A stretch of 64,000 bases of DNA from Hypoxylon rubiginosum (taxonomy: Eukaryota > Ascomycota > Sordariomycetes > Xylariales > Hypoxylaceae): positions 868,001 through 932,000 of the forward strand of contig CADCXA010000034.1 of the NCBI GenBank assembly GCA_902806565.1, in the 5' to 3' direction. Shown piece by piece: positions 24,031 to 34,970 of the stretch. The notes under the pieces are model-generated. The model had not been told where the DNA came from. It saw only the letters and a program-made list of their open reading frames with translations, and did not search any database. Position 1 is the stretch's first letter; each line of letters opens with the position of its first letter. The translations under genes were made by a program, and so were the position numbers.

Positions 24031-24328
24031 GATGATGGTTGGTCGGAATAACACAGGTGGAACAGTCCCGATATTCATGTTATAGTGTATAGCGCAACGA
24101 AACCAAACTCAATAAAGTAGTCGTCCTTAAAAATATCTTCGAAATCGTGATTTGAGGGGAGTACGGATATTGCCCAATCGTATTCTCGTGTAAAGCGGCA
24201 CGAACCAAACCAAAAACCCCCATAGCCTCTTTGTAACGCCATGCTGTGATATCCCACGCTATGCAAAAACAGCAATTTTGAGACGCCCTCCTATGTTACA
24301 GGAAATTCGACAGGGTCTCGATAGATCG

Positions 24329-24644
24329 CTATGAGTTCTCGTCGATCTCAGACCAAACTTGCTTGATCTTTTCGCGCTTCGCCTTGGCTACTTCTCGGTT
24401 CTTCGCGGTACGCTTAAGTCGCTCGGCTCGTAGGCATAGAGTAACTTGATGTTTGGCATCGTTGCACATGCCCATTGACTTCCATAAGAAGCCCCTCGCG
24501 TGACACTCCTCGAGGGCGGTCATGATCTCCTCGCAAGCTGTGGAAAACTTCCATCAGTCATCGTCCAGTACCTAGGGAGGTACATGGAATTGGGTAATTG
24601 AAAGACATACCAACATTGTCCTTTGTATGTAAATGAGGATGCAT
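24329..24644 (-). CDS. CMC2: Twin CX9C mitochondrial protein CMC2
   Basis: Two exons on the minus strand, 24644-24611 and 24537-24329, give 80 aa. Exon 1 encodes MHPHLHTKDNV, the usual Cmc2 start. The second exon has both Cx9C motifs, CEEIMTALEEC and CNDAKHQVTLC, followed by a basic helix ending KREKIKQVWSEIDENS. Cmc2 is imported into the mitochondrial intermembrane space by the Mia40 relay and takes part in cytochrome c oxidase assembly. Its length equals that of animal CMC2 and is shorter than the yeast protein. The gene is divergent from prefoldin subunit 2, sharing a 376-bp upstream region. Confidence 0.95.
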
Positions 24645-25020
24645 TTTGACAGGATAGTTTAGGGACTGCTCGGTTATAGGAAAGGGATCGTGTGTACTGA
24701 GCCGATGAACGATGGCAGGAAGACAGATTATTCGCCGTCGCAAACCCAGAAAAAACGGCGTCACGAATGAAATAAGTTTAAGCGGAGCCGGGGCCACATT
24801 TTACAGGGTCCACATGCCCCTCAGGCCCCTCCAATGAATTGACCTACAGTTCACTGCAACATATCGTCCAAAAGGCTGTCAAATAAAAAACCGTCTCATC
24901 TGAGATAGTGTCCTCCTTTCTCAACTTCGTTCTAGAGAGCCTATTTCCCTTCCAGAGCTTGATTCGCAGCCAGCAGCCAGCAGCCAGCAGCCAGCAACCA
25001 GCAGCCAGCAACCAGCAGCC
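24645..25020. promoter_or_regulatory. Divergent promoter region between CMC2 and prefoldin subunit 2
   Basis: A 376-bp shared upstream interval. Its right end is a heptamer tandem repeat that touches the prefoldin start codon. I see no other specific element. Confidence 0.45.
24966..25020 (+). repeat. Heptanucleotide tandem repeat (AGCCAGC/AACCAGC) in the prefoldin 5' leader
   Basis: About seven copies of a 7-nt unit, AGCCAGC with two AACCAGC variants, run without a break up to base 25020. The ATG of the prefoldin gene starts at 25021. The repeat contains no ATG, so it would not create an upstream start. Confidence 0.85.
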
Positions 25021-25749
25021 ATGGCGACCAAGGGAGTGTCGGCCAAGAAACAGCAAGGTATGTGATCGTGAGGCCGCTTCTGGAATGCATCTAGTAGAGC
25101 TTCTGCTGACCGTATGTTATAGAACTCCAGACGACTTACTCAAACTACAAGAACACCCTGCAGCAACTAGCCCAGAAGATCGGTGACGTTGAGCAGGAAG
25201 CCGAAGAACACAAGTTCGTGAAATCTTCCATCATCTTCTCACTTCACCCCTGACATCATAAAACAACACTCGCGAGTACCTCCCCCCGGGGAAGTAAGCC
25301 CGCTCGCATAGTCTCAGCCCTACTAGGGTTTTCGCATCTAGCGTCTAGACTAGGACTGTTCATGAGCCTCACCGCTTCACTTACAAAACTCACCGCTCAT
25401 CTGTTGACATTTTCGTCTTATCACTAGGCTTGTCCTCGACACTCTGGAACCGCTTCCGGGAGACCGCAAGTGCTTCCGCATGATCAACGGCGTCTTGGTG
25501 GAGCGGACGGTCCAGGACGTAATTCCTGCTTTGAGGACTAATGCCGAAGGGTTGAAGAAAGTGCTCGACGACTTAGTCAAGCAGTACAAGATCAAGCAGG
25601 AGGATCTGGAAAAGTGGAAGGTAGGTTCATCTTTGGCAAACTTGGAAGCTCGAGTTTCATGACCCCCACACCGTTTTCGATTACGAAGTCGTGTACTTAC
25701 ATGGCCGTCTACGCAGAAAAAGAACAACATCCAGGTTGTTCAGTCATGA
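25021..25749 (+). CDS. GIM4: Prefoldin subunit 2
   Basis: Four exons, 25021-25057, 25123-25213, 25428-25620 and 25717-25749, give 117 aa. The joined protein has two coiled-coil helices flanking a central hairpin: LQTTYSNYKNTLQQLAQKIG, then DTLEPLPGDRKCFRMINGVL (the classic prefoldin-beta signature), then VLDDLVKQYKIKQEDLEKWK. It ends KKNNIQVVQS. Intron 2 uses an unusual donor, GTTCGT, but the CAC-AA|G-CTT junction gives the expected HKLVLDTL reading. Prefoldin is a hexameric cytosolic chaperone that hands nascent actin and tubulin to the CCT chaperonin; subunit 2 is one of its four beta-type subunits. Confidence 0.95.
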
Positions 25750-28700
25750 CGCAACCTCCGCGCTGCCGGCAGACAGAAGTGGATGCAGCAACCGCCGTGG
25801 CACTTGCTGTACAGTCGGGATGACCTCTCGAATTTCTTGATAGATACCCCCGAGGCAATATGGTTGACAGTTGTCATGGCTCATTCAAGGACATTCGTAT
25901 TTGGGCGCCATGTTTCTTGTGAAAAGACTGTTGTGAAAGAGACACGCGATCGAGATCGAGGCCGGACTAACTTTATTGTACGACGTCGAGATGGTACCAT
26001 ATAGCCCTCGTCTTCAGCCGTCGGCAAAGCCACGGCGATATCGAAAAAAAGATGGTGTTGATGCGTTGTACAATTGCAGGCTGCAGGTGGTGGAGCCTAG
26101 CGTCGAGGGCGTCTCAGTGCCCAACGACAGGTTTCTGTCAAGGCTGCCATGATCAACGACTGGCAGGCAGTAAGTGATTGGAGGGCATGCCGCGAGACAG
26201 AGTGGCTGTTTTGACTGGTCGTAAATGATCTGATCAAGTAGGGCTTCATGTTGATCCTGCATCTATGAGGCACTTTACTAGACGGGACAGCTAGGTATAG
26301 TTTGTCATCAAGACAGCACATATTTGCACCGTGTCAAAAACAATGAAAATGAAAACGAAGACGAAGACGGGAATAGAGCTATAATCTGCCCTCGTTTATC
26401 GGCAGATGTTCCGAGAGCGGGGTGGCCCAGCATGCGTTTCGAACTCCACATGCCACATGACGGCCTCCCATGGAGTGCCGGCGATGCTCGGGGTCGAAGT
26501 GCCAACGTGTCGTTGATGACAGTGATCTGCTCGCTTGAAACAGTCAGGCCCGGCCATCCTGCTCGACTGAGTAAACCGCGAATCCGTCCAACTAAGACTT
26601 GCATATCGCAAAAGGGGTTGATGGAGGGGTGTGACGATAAACGACTACTACGATCCCAATCGCAAAACTCGGCCTAACTTTTTCATATTTTTCTGCATGT
26701 GCTAGGGGGGTTGCGTGTTGCGTGTTGCGTTCGATGTTGATACGGGTTTCCCGGGTAGAAGTGGTAAGGTAGGTAGGGCGAAAAAAGGTCATGGTGCGAT
26801 GCCGATGCCGTACACAGTAGGTCGCTTCTTGAAATTTCCAGGTAGAACTTGAATTGGCCTGAATAGGGAACTACACACGAATACTTCTGAGCTTCGCACG
26901 GGCTGCACCTCTGCCCAAGGGTCAGCAGGGTGTTGATCCCGGAGGGGGGAAGAGGGGAATTATCCCACGTCCCTTTCCGAACCGGATGGGAGGGGGGAAG
27001 TTTCGGAGCCGTAGACAATTTTTGATAATTGCTATATTTTGCTGTATTATACGCGTTACTTACCTAGGTAGATGGTCGAAAAGGTCGCCAATGAATAGCT
27101 TTCCCAATACAACGGTAACTGTTATTTTAGTGCACCGTAGAGGAAAGTCGAGATAGGCTATAAGACAACGAAACTTTCCCATTCCCAGGCCCAGGTATAA
27201 GAGCTGATCAGATTAGCTTACAGGGCTGTTTTTCCCATCCGACGATTGGGCATCCACGGGATCGTACTTATGTCGGTTCGTGGGACACAAGTCAGGCCGC
27301 ATAAAAACGTGCATGGGCAGTAGGTACTGATGCGGGCTTCGTCAGAGTTGCAAAGCGACGGGTTGAAGTTGCGTCCGGACGGTCCTATAGCTTGCTCTGG
27401 CTTGCTATGGCATGCCCATGTCGCACCAGGCGTAGCAAGGGTTTGGGCCGGCCAAGACAGAGGGACTCCCTCTGATGGGTTACCAGGATTTTTAGCGACT
27501 GATGACGGCGATATCGCGATGGGGGCTGTCAAAGCCTATCGTTCCCTTCTCCACATTCCTGGAGAGGAAGAGGTCCTAAAACGGCAAATTGGTATTTTGC
27601 ATTTTTGCATTTTACTCCCAATCAGATCCGCAACCGAGTGTTTGAATATTGCAATTGGCCCATCCGGCGTATTAGCACGAACATCAGGGCAGACTTTGGA
27701 GCCACTCGTTGCCTTCTTCATCTCCAAAACGTTCGTCCTAACATATGCTCCGGCCCCCAAGATTTCAAGAACCCACAAGCCTGGCCACGCTTCTACGTTC
27801 CCGTCGGGTAGGCACATACGTCGACCCTAAGATTGCCAAATCAGATATGAATCTCCCCCACCATCGTCCGTCCCGTCTCTACGGCGAGAGTGCGCGCCAG
27901 GTACCACCACACCGACCTCTGTACAACGTTAGGGACCAACGTCAGGGAGACGGCTGAGATGCCGATGAGAGTGTTGACCGAGAATCATATGTTCAGTCTG
28001 CTCGTGGCATCTTGTTATCTTCACCGCCTCCTGTACATAACCACATACCTAGGTAGGTAATGTACAAATGATGCATGGGTCGGCTTGTGTCGTTACAGAA
28101 ACAGGCCGATCCGGCGGATACGATGACACACATCGTATACGCATGGTAGACAAGAAGAGTGGTGCGGACGATGGAACGCATGCAGTGTCTAGAAGTCGGA
28201 ATACCCCTAGCATCGATACTAGATACATACCTAGGTAGATAGAGATACATATGTAAGTATGGTTCTTTTTAATTTGTGTTACAGACGTATTGTATGTACT
28301 CTGGAAATGTGCCGGGGTTACAAATTGCGGGCGCTCTGATTCCGGTTCGAGTGAAGATACTCTAGATGTCATCGCTTTACCTACCTCCTATATTCCAGTC
28401 GGTTGTTGATACGAAATATCTAATATTGAAACATCTTAACTTCACAGCTGTGTATGCCCAGTTTTATATTGTACAGCGTGTCCCTGCGGTATTCTCTACA
28501 CATGGCTCTGTGATCGCTGGCTGATCCCTTTCAATATCATGATACCTTCTTTTTCCTCATATAAGCTGACCACATGTCCATCCCTCGAGTTGTTAACCTT
28601 AATTAATTCTATTATTAACGTCCAATCCTCTTCAATCTTACCTTAAGGTACCTACATACGTATAGTAGCCCTCGTTAAGGGGTTTCCTGCACGTACCCCA

Positions 28701-29452
28701 CGGAATTGCAACCACTCACCTCCTACATGACAAGACTTGCCTATCATCTGCTTCCTCTATCACAGGTACACTTACATGATAGCGTCGTCGTCCATTACGT
28801 GCGTCCATTTCGACTTGCCGCCTGACTTGATCGCGCAGGTCCTGCATCTAAGGAAGCGTACGCGCACTGCACCATATCTAGGTCTTAAAGGACTCTTATC
28901 AGAAATGGAAAAATACCGTAGACCCCCTATGGCCGAGATAGTAAGTCGGGTATCAAGTAGAACACAGGAGAAGAACAACCTCGTCTGCCCCGAATATATA
29001 CCCTGCTCTCCGTGCCTAGACAGATACGTAATCATAACGAGAACGAATTACACTGAACTTCTGATGGGAACGATATCCCTTTTACATGCCGTGTGCTGAT
29101 AATGCTTTATGCAGCCAGCAAGGCCGAAACCCACTTTCGTGCATCTGAGTCTCGAGCTGGAGTTTTCCAGAAAACCGCCCCCAGTTTCGTCAATTTCGGT
29201 CAGAGTTTACTGTTTGTAGTCGAAGGTCGTCTCTCTTTCGTTCACATATATCTCGCGCCTGCTATACGTTTAGCCACCACCTGAGCAGAAGCAAAACCAG
29301 CTTCGTGTAACCCACACACGTACACCCATTAGACCTCAGATAAAGACAACTAAGTCGTCAAACAGACAAATCAAGGCAGCTGCATCTGCCCAACTGCTGT
29401 GCCAGCCACGAACATCAACCCTCTCGTACTTGAGACTTCAGGTATAGTACCT

Positions 29453-29488
29453 ACATACATACATACATACATACATACATACATACAT
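29453..29488. repeat. (ACAT)9 microsatellite
   Basis: Nine perfect tandem ACAT units. It is simple sequence and likely length-variable between strains. Confidence 0.95.
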
Positions 29489-29786
29489 AGCTGTTGGCTA
29501 TCTGCAGGAGTGCGGCAGGGCGATCTTGTAGGGCCTAGTAGACTAGGCGGGTTACCCTCCGGCGCTAGGGGGGATATGTTAGCTAGAGGAGGTAGGATTC
29601 CTACCTAGGACTCATGTGTGCGTAGCTACGAAGGGACACATGTAAGACTGAATACGTTAGGTACTGTATAATATCGTGCAACAATAGGATATCGAATACC
29701 TTAATACCTGAACAGAGAGCGACATGGCAGCATGGAAGAAAATAGCGGGTCGCCCAAGTAACGCAACCTTACCCTCGGCGTCTTGG

Positions 29787-29840
29787 AAAAATAAGAAAAT
29801 AAGAAAATAAGAAAAGAAAAGAAAAAAAATAATAATAAGA
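29787..29840. repeat. A-rich simple repeat (AAATAAG / AAAAG / AAT)
   Basis: A purine-rich tract of repeated AAAATAAG, then AAAAG, then AAT units. No coding or RNA feature is visible. Confidence 0.85.
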
Positions 29841-30160
29841 GGGACCCACATTCAAAACCCCCCGCTTCCACTCCCCCAGTTCCCGTACAAAGTAGGTACG
29901 TACCTCTGTTTTCCCGTACCTCAGATCGCATTCTGTCCGTGTGTCTGTTGTCGCCTGTTTGGCCCATTCTCATCTCTAAAAAAATCCACATCTCCATCCA
30001 AACCACCTGCATCCACACAAAAGTCACGTCCGCCTTGCACGCCTTGTACGGTACACCCTTCCAAATACACCCAATACACCATACAACCACCGATTTCATA
30101 CACCATACACCACCCAACCACCAAGGTACGCTACCTAACTAACACCTAACACCTAGCACC

Positions 30161-30184
30161 AACCACCAACCACCAACCACCAAC
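30161..30184. repeat. (AACCACC) heptamer repeat, 3.4 copies
   Basis: Perfect 7-nt units, preceded by related degenerate copies from about 30143. Confidence 0.85.
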
Positions 30185-30190
30185 GCTACA

Positions 30191-30212
30191 GTATACAGGT
30201 ATACCTGTATAC
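30191..30212. repeat. 22-bp perfect palindrome
   Basis: The two arms, GTATACAGGTA and TACCTGTATAC, are exact reverse complements with no spacer, about 435 bp upstream of the HAP3 start codon. It could be a dimeric factor site or chance in repeat-rich DNA. Confidence 0.8.
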
Positions 30213-30380
30213 CTGCACTATAGGTACCAAGGCCACCCCCCTCAAGGGCTCGCTGCATAAGGTACGCACCCATACCTACATAGCTGCCCACTACCACGCG
30301 CTGCAGATTCCGTATTCCGTCATAGGCCATAGCCTGAAGTTCGTTCTCCGGGACAGGGCTTACCAACGGGACGCTACTCG

Positions 30381-30401
30381 CAACCCGCAACCCGCAACCC
30401 G
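30381..30401. repeat. (CAACCCG)3 heptamer repeat
   Basis: Three perfect 7-nt units upstream of HAP3. Confidence 0.85.
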
Positions 30402-30646
30402 CGTAGTAAATAGCTCTAGGTCATAATTCTGGGACCCGCGCCAGGGCAGGATTGACGCAGACGCAGACGCATCTCGCCTGCAGCTAAGCCGCGATCAGTT
30501 GCAAGCCCTACCACTTGCAACGTGTCAGAGGCAGGGACACATCATCTCTACCTTGTCTACCTTGTCCACCTTGTAACCAGCTGTGTGCGAGCTGGCAGCC
30601 CAAGAAATTTTTACAAGAAGCTACCACCCGCTGCAGGTAGCCAAAT

Positions 30647-31720
30647 ATGTCGGATTCCCCCCAATCTCCTCCTAAGGACGTCGAGCCAGGTGTACAATCA
30701 CCCGACGATGAAGCACAAATGAACGACCCTCAGGACCCACACGGCTCTGGCCTCGCCTATGAGTTTGAGGTAAAAGAGCAGGACAGGTGGTTGCCCATAG
30801 CCAATGGTGAGTTGAGACCCTCCTCCGACTCTTGTCTCTGATTTGGTGCATCCCGAGTCTGCTTTTGGCTGCCCGGCCTGCCCAGCGAGAGAAGAGCATA
30901 GCATTCGCTTCTGCGGAGCCCTGATCGCCGGCGCGTCCGTCAATTGGTGCTTTATGGGCCCTCTAGTGAGAGACAGCCGCCCAGCCAGCAGAAGGCGTCC
31001 ATGTCTCACGATTCGTCGTCTAAGTCGCCAGAAGCGCCTCGCGCTTCCAAAGCCGACAAATATGATATTTACGATGCTAACATACGCAACTTTGCACCAG
31101 TCGCTCGTATCATGAAGACGGCCTTACCTGAAAACGCTAAGATCGCAAAGGAAGCAAAGGAGTGCATGCAAGAGTGCGTGAGCGAGTTTATCTCGTTCAT
31201 CACAAGTGAAGGTGAGCCGACGCCGTCCCTCTTTCCCCTCTGCTAATACCTAGCCCTGATCCCTAATATCCTAAGCGAGGACACTGACACCGTACACAGC
31301 ATCGGAGAAATGCCACCAGGAGAAGAGGAAAACCGTGAACGGTGAAGACATCCTATTCGCCATGACGTCCCTGGGTTTCGAGAATTATGCAGAAGCACTA
31401 AAGATCTATCTATCCAAATACCGAGAAGTACTGTTTCCGCTACGATCCCTTGCCTTGAAGCTTCCGCTGTAGCGTGTAGCGTGTCATAGCTTCGCTCCTG
31501 GTCAGCGCTAACCAATGACCAGCAGTCTCAGTCAAACCGAGGGGAGAACCAGAACAGACCGAGCAGCCAAGGTTACGGAGCAGGTGCGCCTGGCGGATCT
31601 GGTGCGCCTGGTGCCTCGGGCTTCCAAGGAGGCGACGGGGCCGGCGGCATCGGCGAAGCAGGCGAAGGCTATATATACACGCAAGCTAGTCACAACGGCG
31701 CGGCCGGCGAGACCTATTAA
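30647..31720 (+). CDS. HAP3: CCAAT-binding factor subunit HAP3 / NF-YB (HapC)
   Basis: Four exons, 30647-30806, 31101-31211, 31300-31427 and 31523-31720, give 198 aa. Exon 1 ends in the conserved [12 protein letters not shown]. Exons 2-3 give the NF-YB histone fold: [40 protein letters not shown] and [20 protein letters not shown]. Exon 4 encodes a Gly/Gln-rich tail ending HNGAAGETY. Intron 3 has a GTACTG donor. The protein forms a histone-like dimer with NF-YC (HAP5/HapE), joined by NF-YA (HAP2/HapB), and binds CCAAT boxes. In aspergilli the complex works with HapX in iron control. Intron 1 is long for this locus (294 nt) and contains a second in-frame ATG at 31001 reading openly into exon 2; see the findings. 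Confidence 0.95.
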
Positions 31721-32879
31721 GTCTCGCGCCTAGCGTCGGCGAGCAGACAGCGGAACTGACATTAGCTTTGACCTGTTTCGGACCCATCGTCGATATGGGA
31801 AGGTCTATACTACCTTCGAGTCTGTATAAGTAATGGGATTAGGGAGGCTCCGCACATGGATCCCAGGATAGGCCTCCCAGGATAAGAGGAGGAATTGCGT
31901 GTTGTTTGCATATGTATATGGGGGTTCGCTATGGATGGCGACGGAAGACAGCTGAGCGTAAAAAGGTTACGGTTCTTGCACTTGTTCCCTTCGATAGATT
32001 CCCCGAGGCGTTCATCCCCCTTTTTCGGTTCTCTGCGCCTCTCAGGATCAGTCTTGAGATTCCGCGTCAGCCTTTTAGTTCGGCAGTCATTCTAGCTTCA
32101 CCAGCATTGGAGAACAGCCCAACGCCTGAAGCATCACAAGCTATATAGCACGATTTCGTTGAGTTAAGACACAAATACACCAGGTACCTGATGCAAGTGA
32201 ATGATGTTCCCGTCTTGCTCACGAACAGATATCGTATACGAGTAAGTTCACGAGAATAGGAGCTTGATGTACGTCTCCTGCCGGCAATAAAAATCTAGTA
32301 AAGGTACCTTACCTACCTAAGGTATGTAATATTATTACTAATTTCCAAATACACTCGCGATCGAGTTGGACATAGACAATCAACTACTACAACTTACCCA
32401 GGTATAAAGGGGAAGCATGATGATTGTTGGTACATACCACTTAGGAGGTAAATAAAAAGATGGGTTTCTATTGGTAGGATATATGTAAGTCAACAGTGAG
32501 AATTGATTGGCCATAGCACCATAGGCACTGGCAAAGTGGTTGGGCACGGTCCATACAAAATTTAGTAGCTCCAACTGCCCCTCAGTCCCCATCTCTAAGG
32601 CAAAGACCCCTGTTTTATTTTTTTCCCAGGTCGTTGGATGACATGCGAGTAGGCGAGCCGTTGGTAAATTTAATAATTAGTCGATTTTTCTTTTTGGAAA
32701 TCTCTTCACCTTCACCACAGCGCTCGCAGTCTCGCTACCGCATCGCTACAGCATCGCAATTCTAATTGCATAAAGCAGTGTTATACCAGTATGCCAGATC
32801 AATGCATAAGGGAGTTTGTATCTACCTGGATTCCTCATACGTCAAATCTGCATAAATTTCCGTGCCTAGATCACCTACT
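31721..32879. other. Intergenic interval between HAP3 and RRN3
   Basis: This interval of about 1.16 kb between tandem + strand genes holds the HAP3 3' UTR and the RRN3 promoter. A TACCTTACCTACCTAAGGTA-like patch lies near 32306-32325. No gene, RNA or repeat of note is seen. Confidence 0.55.
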
Positions 32880-34970
32880 ATGAGGAGCGTAGCTCCGCCA
32901 CTCCCTCGGGCTGCGGTGAAGGCTACCACGGCCGCTACACCGCTCAAGCCTATCCTGAAGCCGTCGTCGACCGTACTCGGCACTAGACGGACTAGCGACG
33001 ACGCCGGGCTCGATGATGACACCATGAGCACTCTACAGAACCCCCGGAAACGCCAGAGAGTAGAGTTCGATTTGAATAACGTCGAGATCCACGAGATTCA
33101 CGAGATTGGCGCACGATCGGTCGAGGAGATCAAACAAGAGATCAAGAAGACCTTAGATCGTCATGACCAGGGGGATGATGAGGATTACGACATATTGAAG
33201 GACACCTTATGCGGAAAACAAAATTCACGCGAAGACGAAGATTCGGACGAGGACGAAGATGTCGACCCTGCTCTTCCGGCAAAGCGACGTCAAGAACTTA
33301 GCATATACCTACTCTCTCTTTCCAGCTTCTCGCCCCGTCTAGGAAGGGCATGCGACGGCCTTGTCAAGAGCGTCCTGCAATGCCAGTGGCTTGGCCGGGA
33401 TGAGCTATTCGCCAAGATCTATATCCAATTCCTCGCCGCCCTTGCCAGCGCACAGGGTGCGCGGCTTACACAAATAATAACGTCCGTCCTCAAGAGATTT
33501 GTCGATTCTCGCCCATCGGACTGGGCTGTACCGAACTACCCAAGCGTCAGCCGCGAAGCAGTACAACAGAGACTTCATGTCGCCTTACGATACATATTAC
33601 AACTATTCCCCGCCGCCAAGCCCGTCTTGGAGCACCTCATCCATACTCAATACCCTTTTCATGACGACCCTAAGCGAATGCATCTGGCTTACGTTAGTAA
33701 TCTATTGGAGCTGCGGAAATACTGCCCTGATCTAAGAGCCGAGATCATGGATCTAATTATCAGCCGGCTGATCACAATCGACGTGGAAATGCAGATGGAT
33801 TTCGATAATATGGATGACAGACTCGCCGCAATGGTAGCCATGGCCCTCCAGTCTTCTCGTGAGAACGGCAACCAGGATGAAGAGGATTCAGATGATAGCG
33901 ACGCAGAATCAATAGACAGTGACGAATCTGAGGACGACGAGTATGCGCGTGTCAAAACGGTAAAGGAGAATATCGAGAAGATGGACTTTATTCTTGATAC
34001 CCTCTTCGATGTCTATACACCAAGCTTCGCCGACCCGCAGTCGGATGATGCCCTAGAGGCGTTTGAGGACATGCTATCCCAATTCTCCAGCCTCATCTTA
34101 CCTACGATCAAGTCCCGACACACCCAATTCCTTATCTTCCATTTCGGCCAACAATCCGAGAGACTCATAGACGCATTCTGCGGCACTTGCATCAACATCG
34201 CTTTCGAATCACAGCGTCCGATGGTTCTACAACAGGCGGCATCTTCGTACCTCGCCAGTTTCGTTGCTCGTGGAGCACACGTACCGGGCCACATCGTTGT
34301 CAAGATATTTGAGGTCCTTGGCTTTCATTTGGACCAGATGCGTGCCGTATACGAGACTTCATGTCGTGGACCGGACGTTCGCCGATATGGTCCGTTTTAC
34401 GCATTGATGCAAGCGCTGCTGTACATCTTCTGTTTTCGATGGCAAGACCTTATTACGTCGGTACCTGACGATGTCGACAAGGATGACCCGTCGTCGTACT
34501 TGGATCAGGAATTCGAATGGGAGGCCGAGATCCAAGGCATCATGAAACGGAACATCAATTCTAAGCTGAACCCGCTCAAGGTCTGCGCGCCGGCTATCGT
34601 CGAACAATTTGCGTTGCTGGCCTACCGGTTTAAGTTTATGTACGTATACCCACGAATCGAATCGAATAAGCGACTTCGCCTATCCCAATTCTCTACTGGG
34701 GCCTACTCTAGCGGTGGCGCGTTGCGGGATGTAGCCTTCGACATGAACGACGATAGTTGGCAACAACTGGGCTCTTTCTTCCCGTTCGACCCCTACCAGC
34801 TACCAATGAGCAAACGATGGATCGAGAAGGATTACCTGCAGTGGCAACCGATCCCCGGCCTCAACCCGGACGAGCAGGATGACGATAGCGATGATGAGGA
34901 ACCGGGCGACGAGGACGAAGTTGTAGACGAAGACACTGCCACGGATGATGAAGCCGGAAAGGACGAGTAG
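32880..34970 (+). CDS. RRN3: RNA polymerase I initiation factor RRN3 (TIF-IA)
   Basis: A single exon starts at ATG 32880 (MRSVAPPLP) and codes for 696 aa. The N-terminal 90 residues are low-complexity. The HEAT-repeat body includes LSIYLLSLSSFSPRLGRACD, YPFHDDPKRMHLAYVSNLLE, the typical ISRLITIDVEMQ, FCGTCINIAFE and DPYQLPMSKRWI. Acidic Asp/Glu/Ser stretches occur near residues 120-135 and 335-355 and at the C-terminus, as in other RRN3 proteins. RRN3 binds RNA polymerase I and lets it join core factor at the rDNA promoter; in yeast it is a target of TOR control. The length fits the family. Confidence 0.95.
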   Translation: MRSVAPPLPRAAVKATTAATPLKPILKPSSTVLGTRRTSDDAGLDDDTMSTLQNPRKRQRVEFDLNNVEIHEIHEIGARSVEEIKQEIKKTLDRHDQGDDEDYDILKDTLCGKQNSREDEDSDEDEDVDPALPAKRRQELSIYLLSLSSFSPRLGRACDGLVKSVLQCQWLGRDELFAKIYIQFLAALASAQGARLTQIITSVLKRFVDSRPSDWAVPNYPSVSREAVQQRLHVALRYILQLFPAAKPVLEHLIHTQYPFHDDPKRMHLAYVSNLLELRKYCPDLRAEIMDLIISRLITIDVEMQMDFDNMDDRLAAMVAMALQSSRENGNQDEEDSDDSDAESIDSDESEDDEYARVKTVKENIEKMDFILDTLFDVYTPSFADPQSDDALEAFEDMLSQFSSLILPTIKSRHTQFLIFHFGQQSERLIDAFCGTCINIAFESQRPMVLQQAASSYLASFVARGAHVPGHIVVKIFEVLGFHLDQMRAVYETSCRGPDVRRYGPFYALMQALLYIFCFRWQDLITSVPDDVDKDDPSSYLDQEFEWEAEIQGIMKRNINSKLNPLKVCAPAIVEQFALLAYRFKFMYVYPRIESNKRLRLSQFSTGAYSSGGALRDVAFDMNDDSWQQLGSFFPFDPYQLPMSKRWIEKDYLQWQPIPGLNPDEQDDDSDDEEPGDEDEVVDEDTATDDEAGKDE

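Larger units (their letters stand above)
25750..30646. other. Gene-poor interval (about 4.9 kb) with microsatellites
   Basis: No frame here resembles a known family. Open frames at 27330-27830 and 28737-29099 (+) have no recognisable motif or support. The interval holds several tandem repeats: TTGCGTG at 26711-26730, ACAT at 29453-29488, an A-rich tract at 29787-29840, AACCACC at 30161-30184 and CAACCCG at 30381-30401. It also holds a 22-bp palindrome at 30191-30212 and several ACCTAGGT words (27061, 28048, 28230). The right end is the HAP3 promoter. Confidence 0.55.

Noticed and set aside
27330..27830. Open frame of 166 codons on +
   Set aside because: No recognisable motif. The overlapping minus frame 27536-27817 is also open, as expected of chance in moderately GC-rich DNA.
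28737..29099. Open frame of 120 codons on +
   Set aside because: No recognisable domain, a weak start context and an overlapping open frame on the other strand. It may be a decayed remnant but cannot be supported.
29453..30401. Repeats upstream of HAP3 considered as a CRISPR array
   Set aside because: These are simple tandem microsatellites without spacers, and the genome is eukaryotic.
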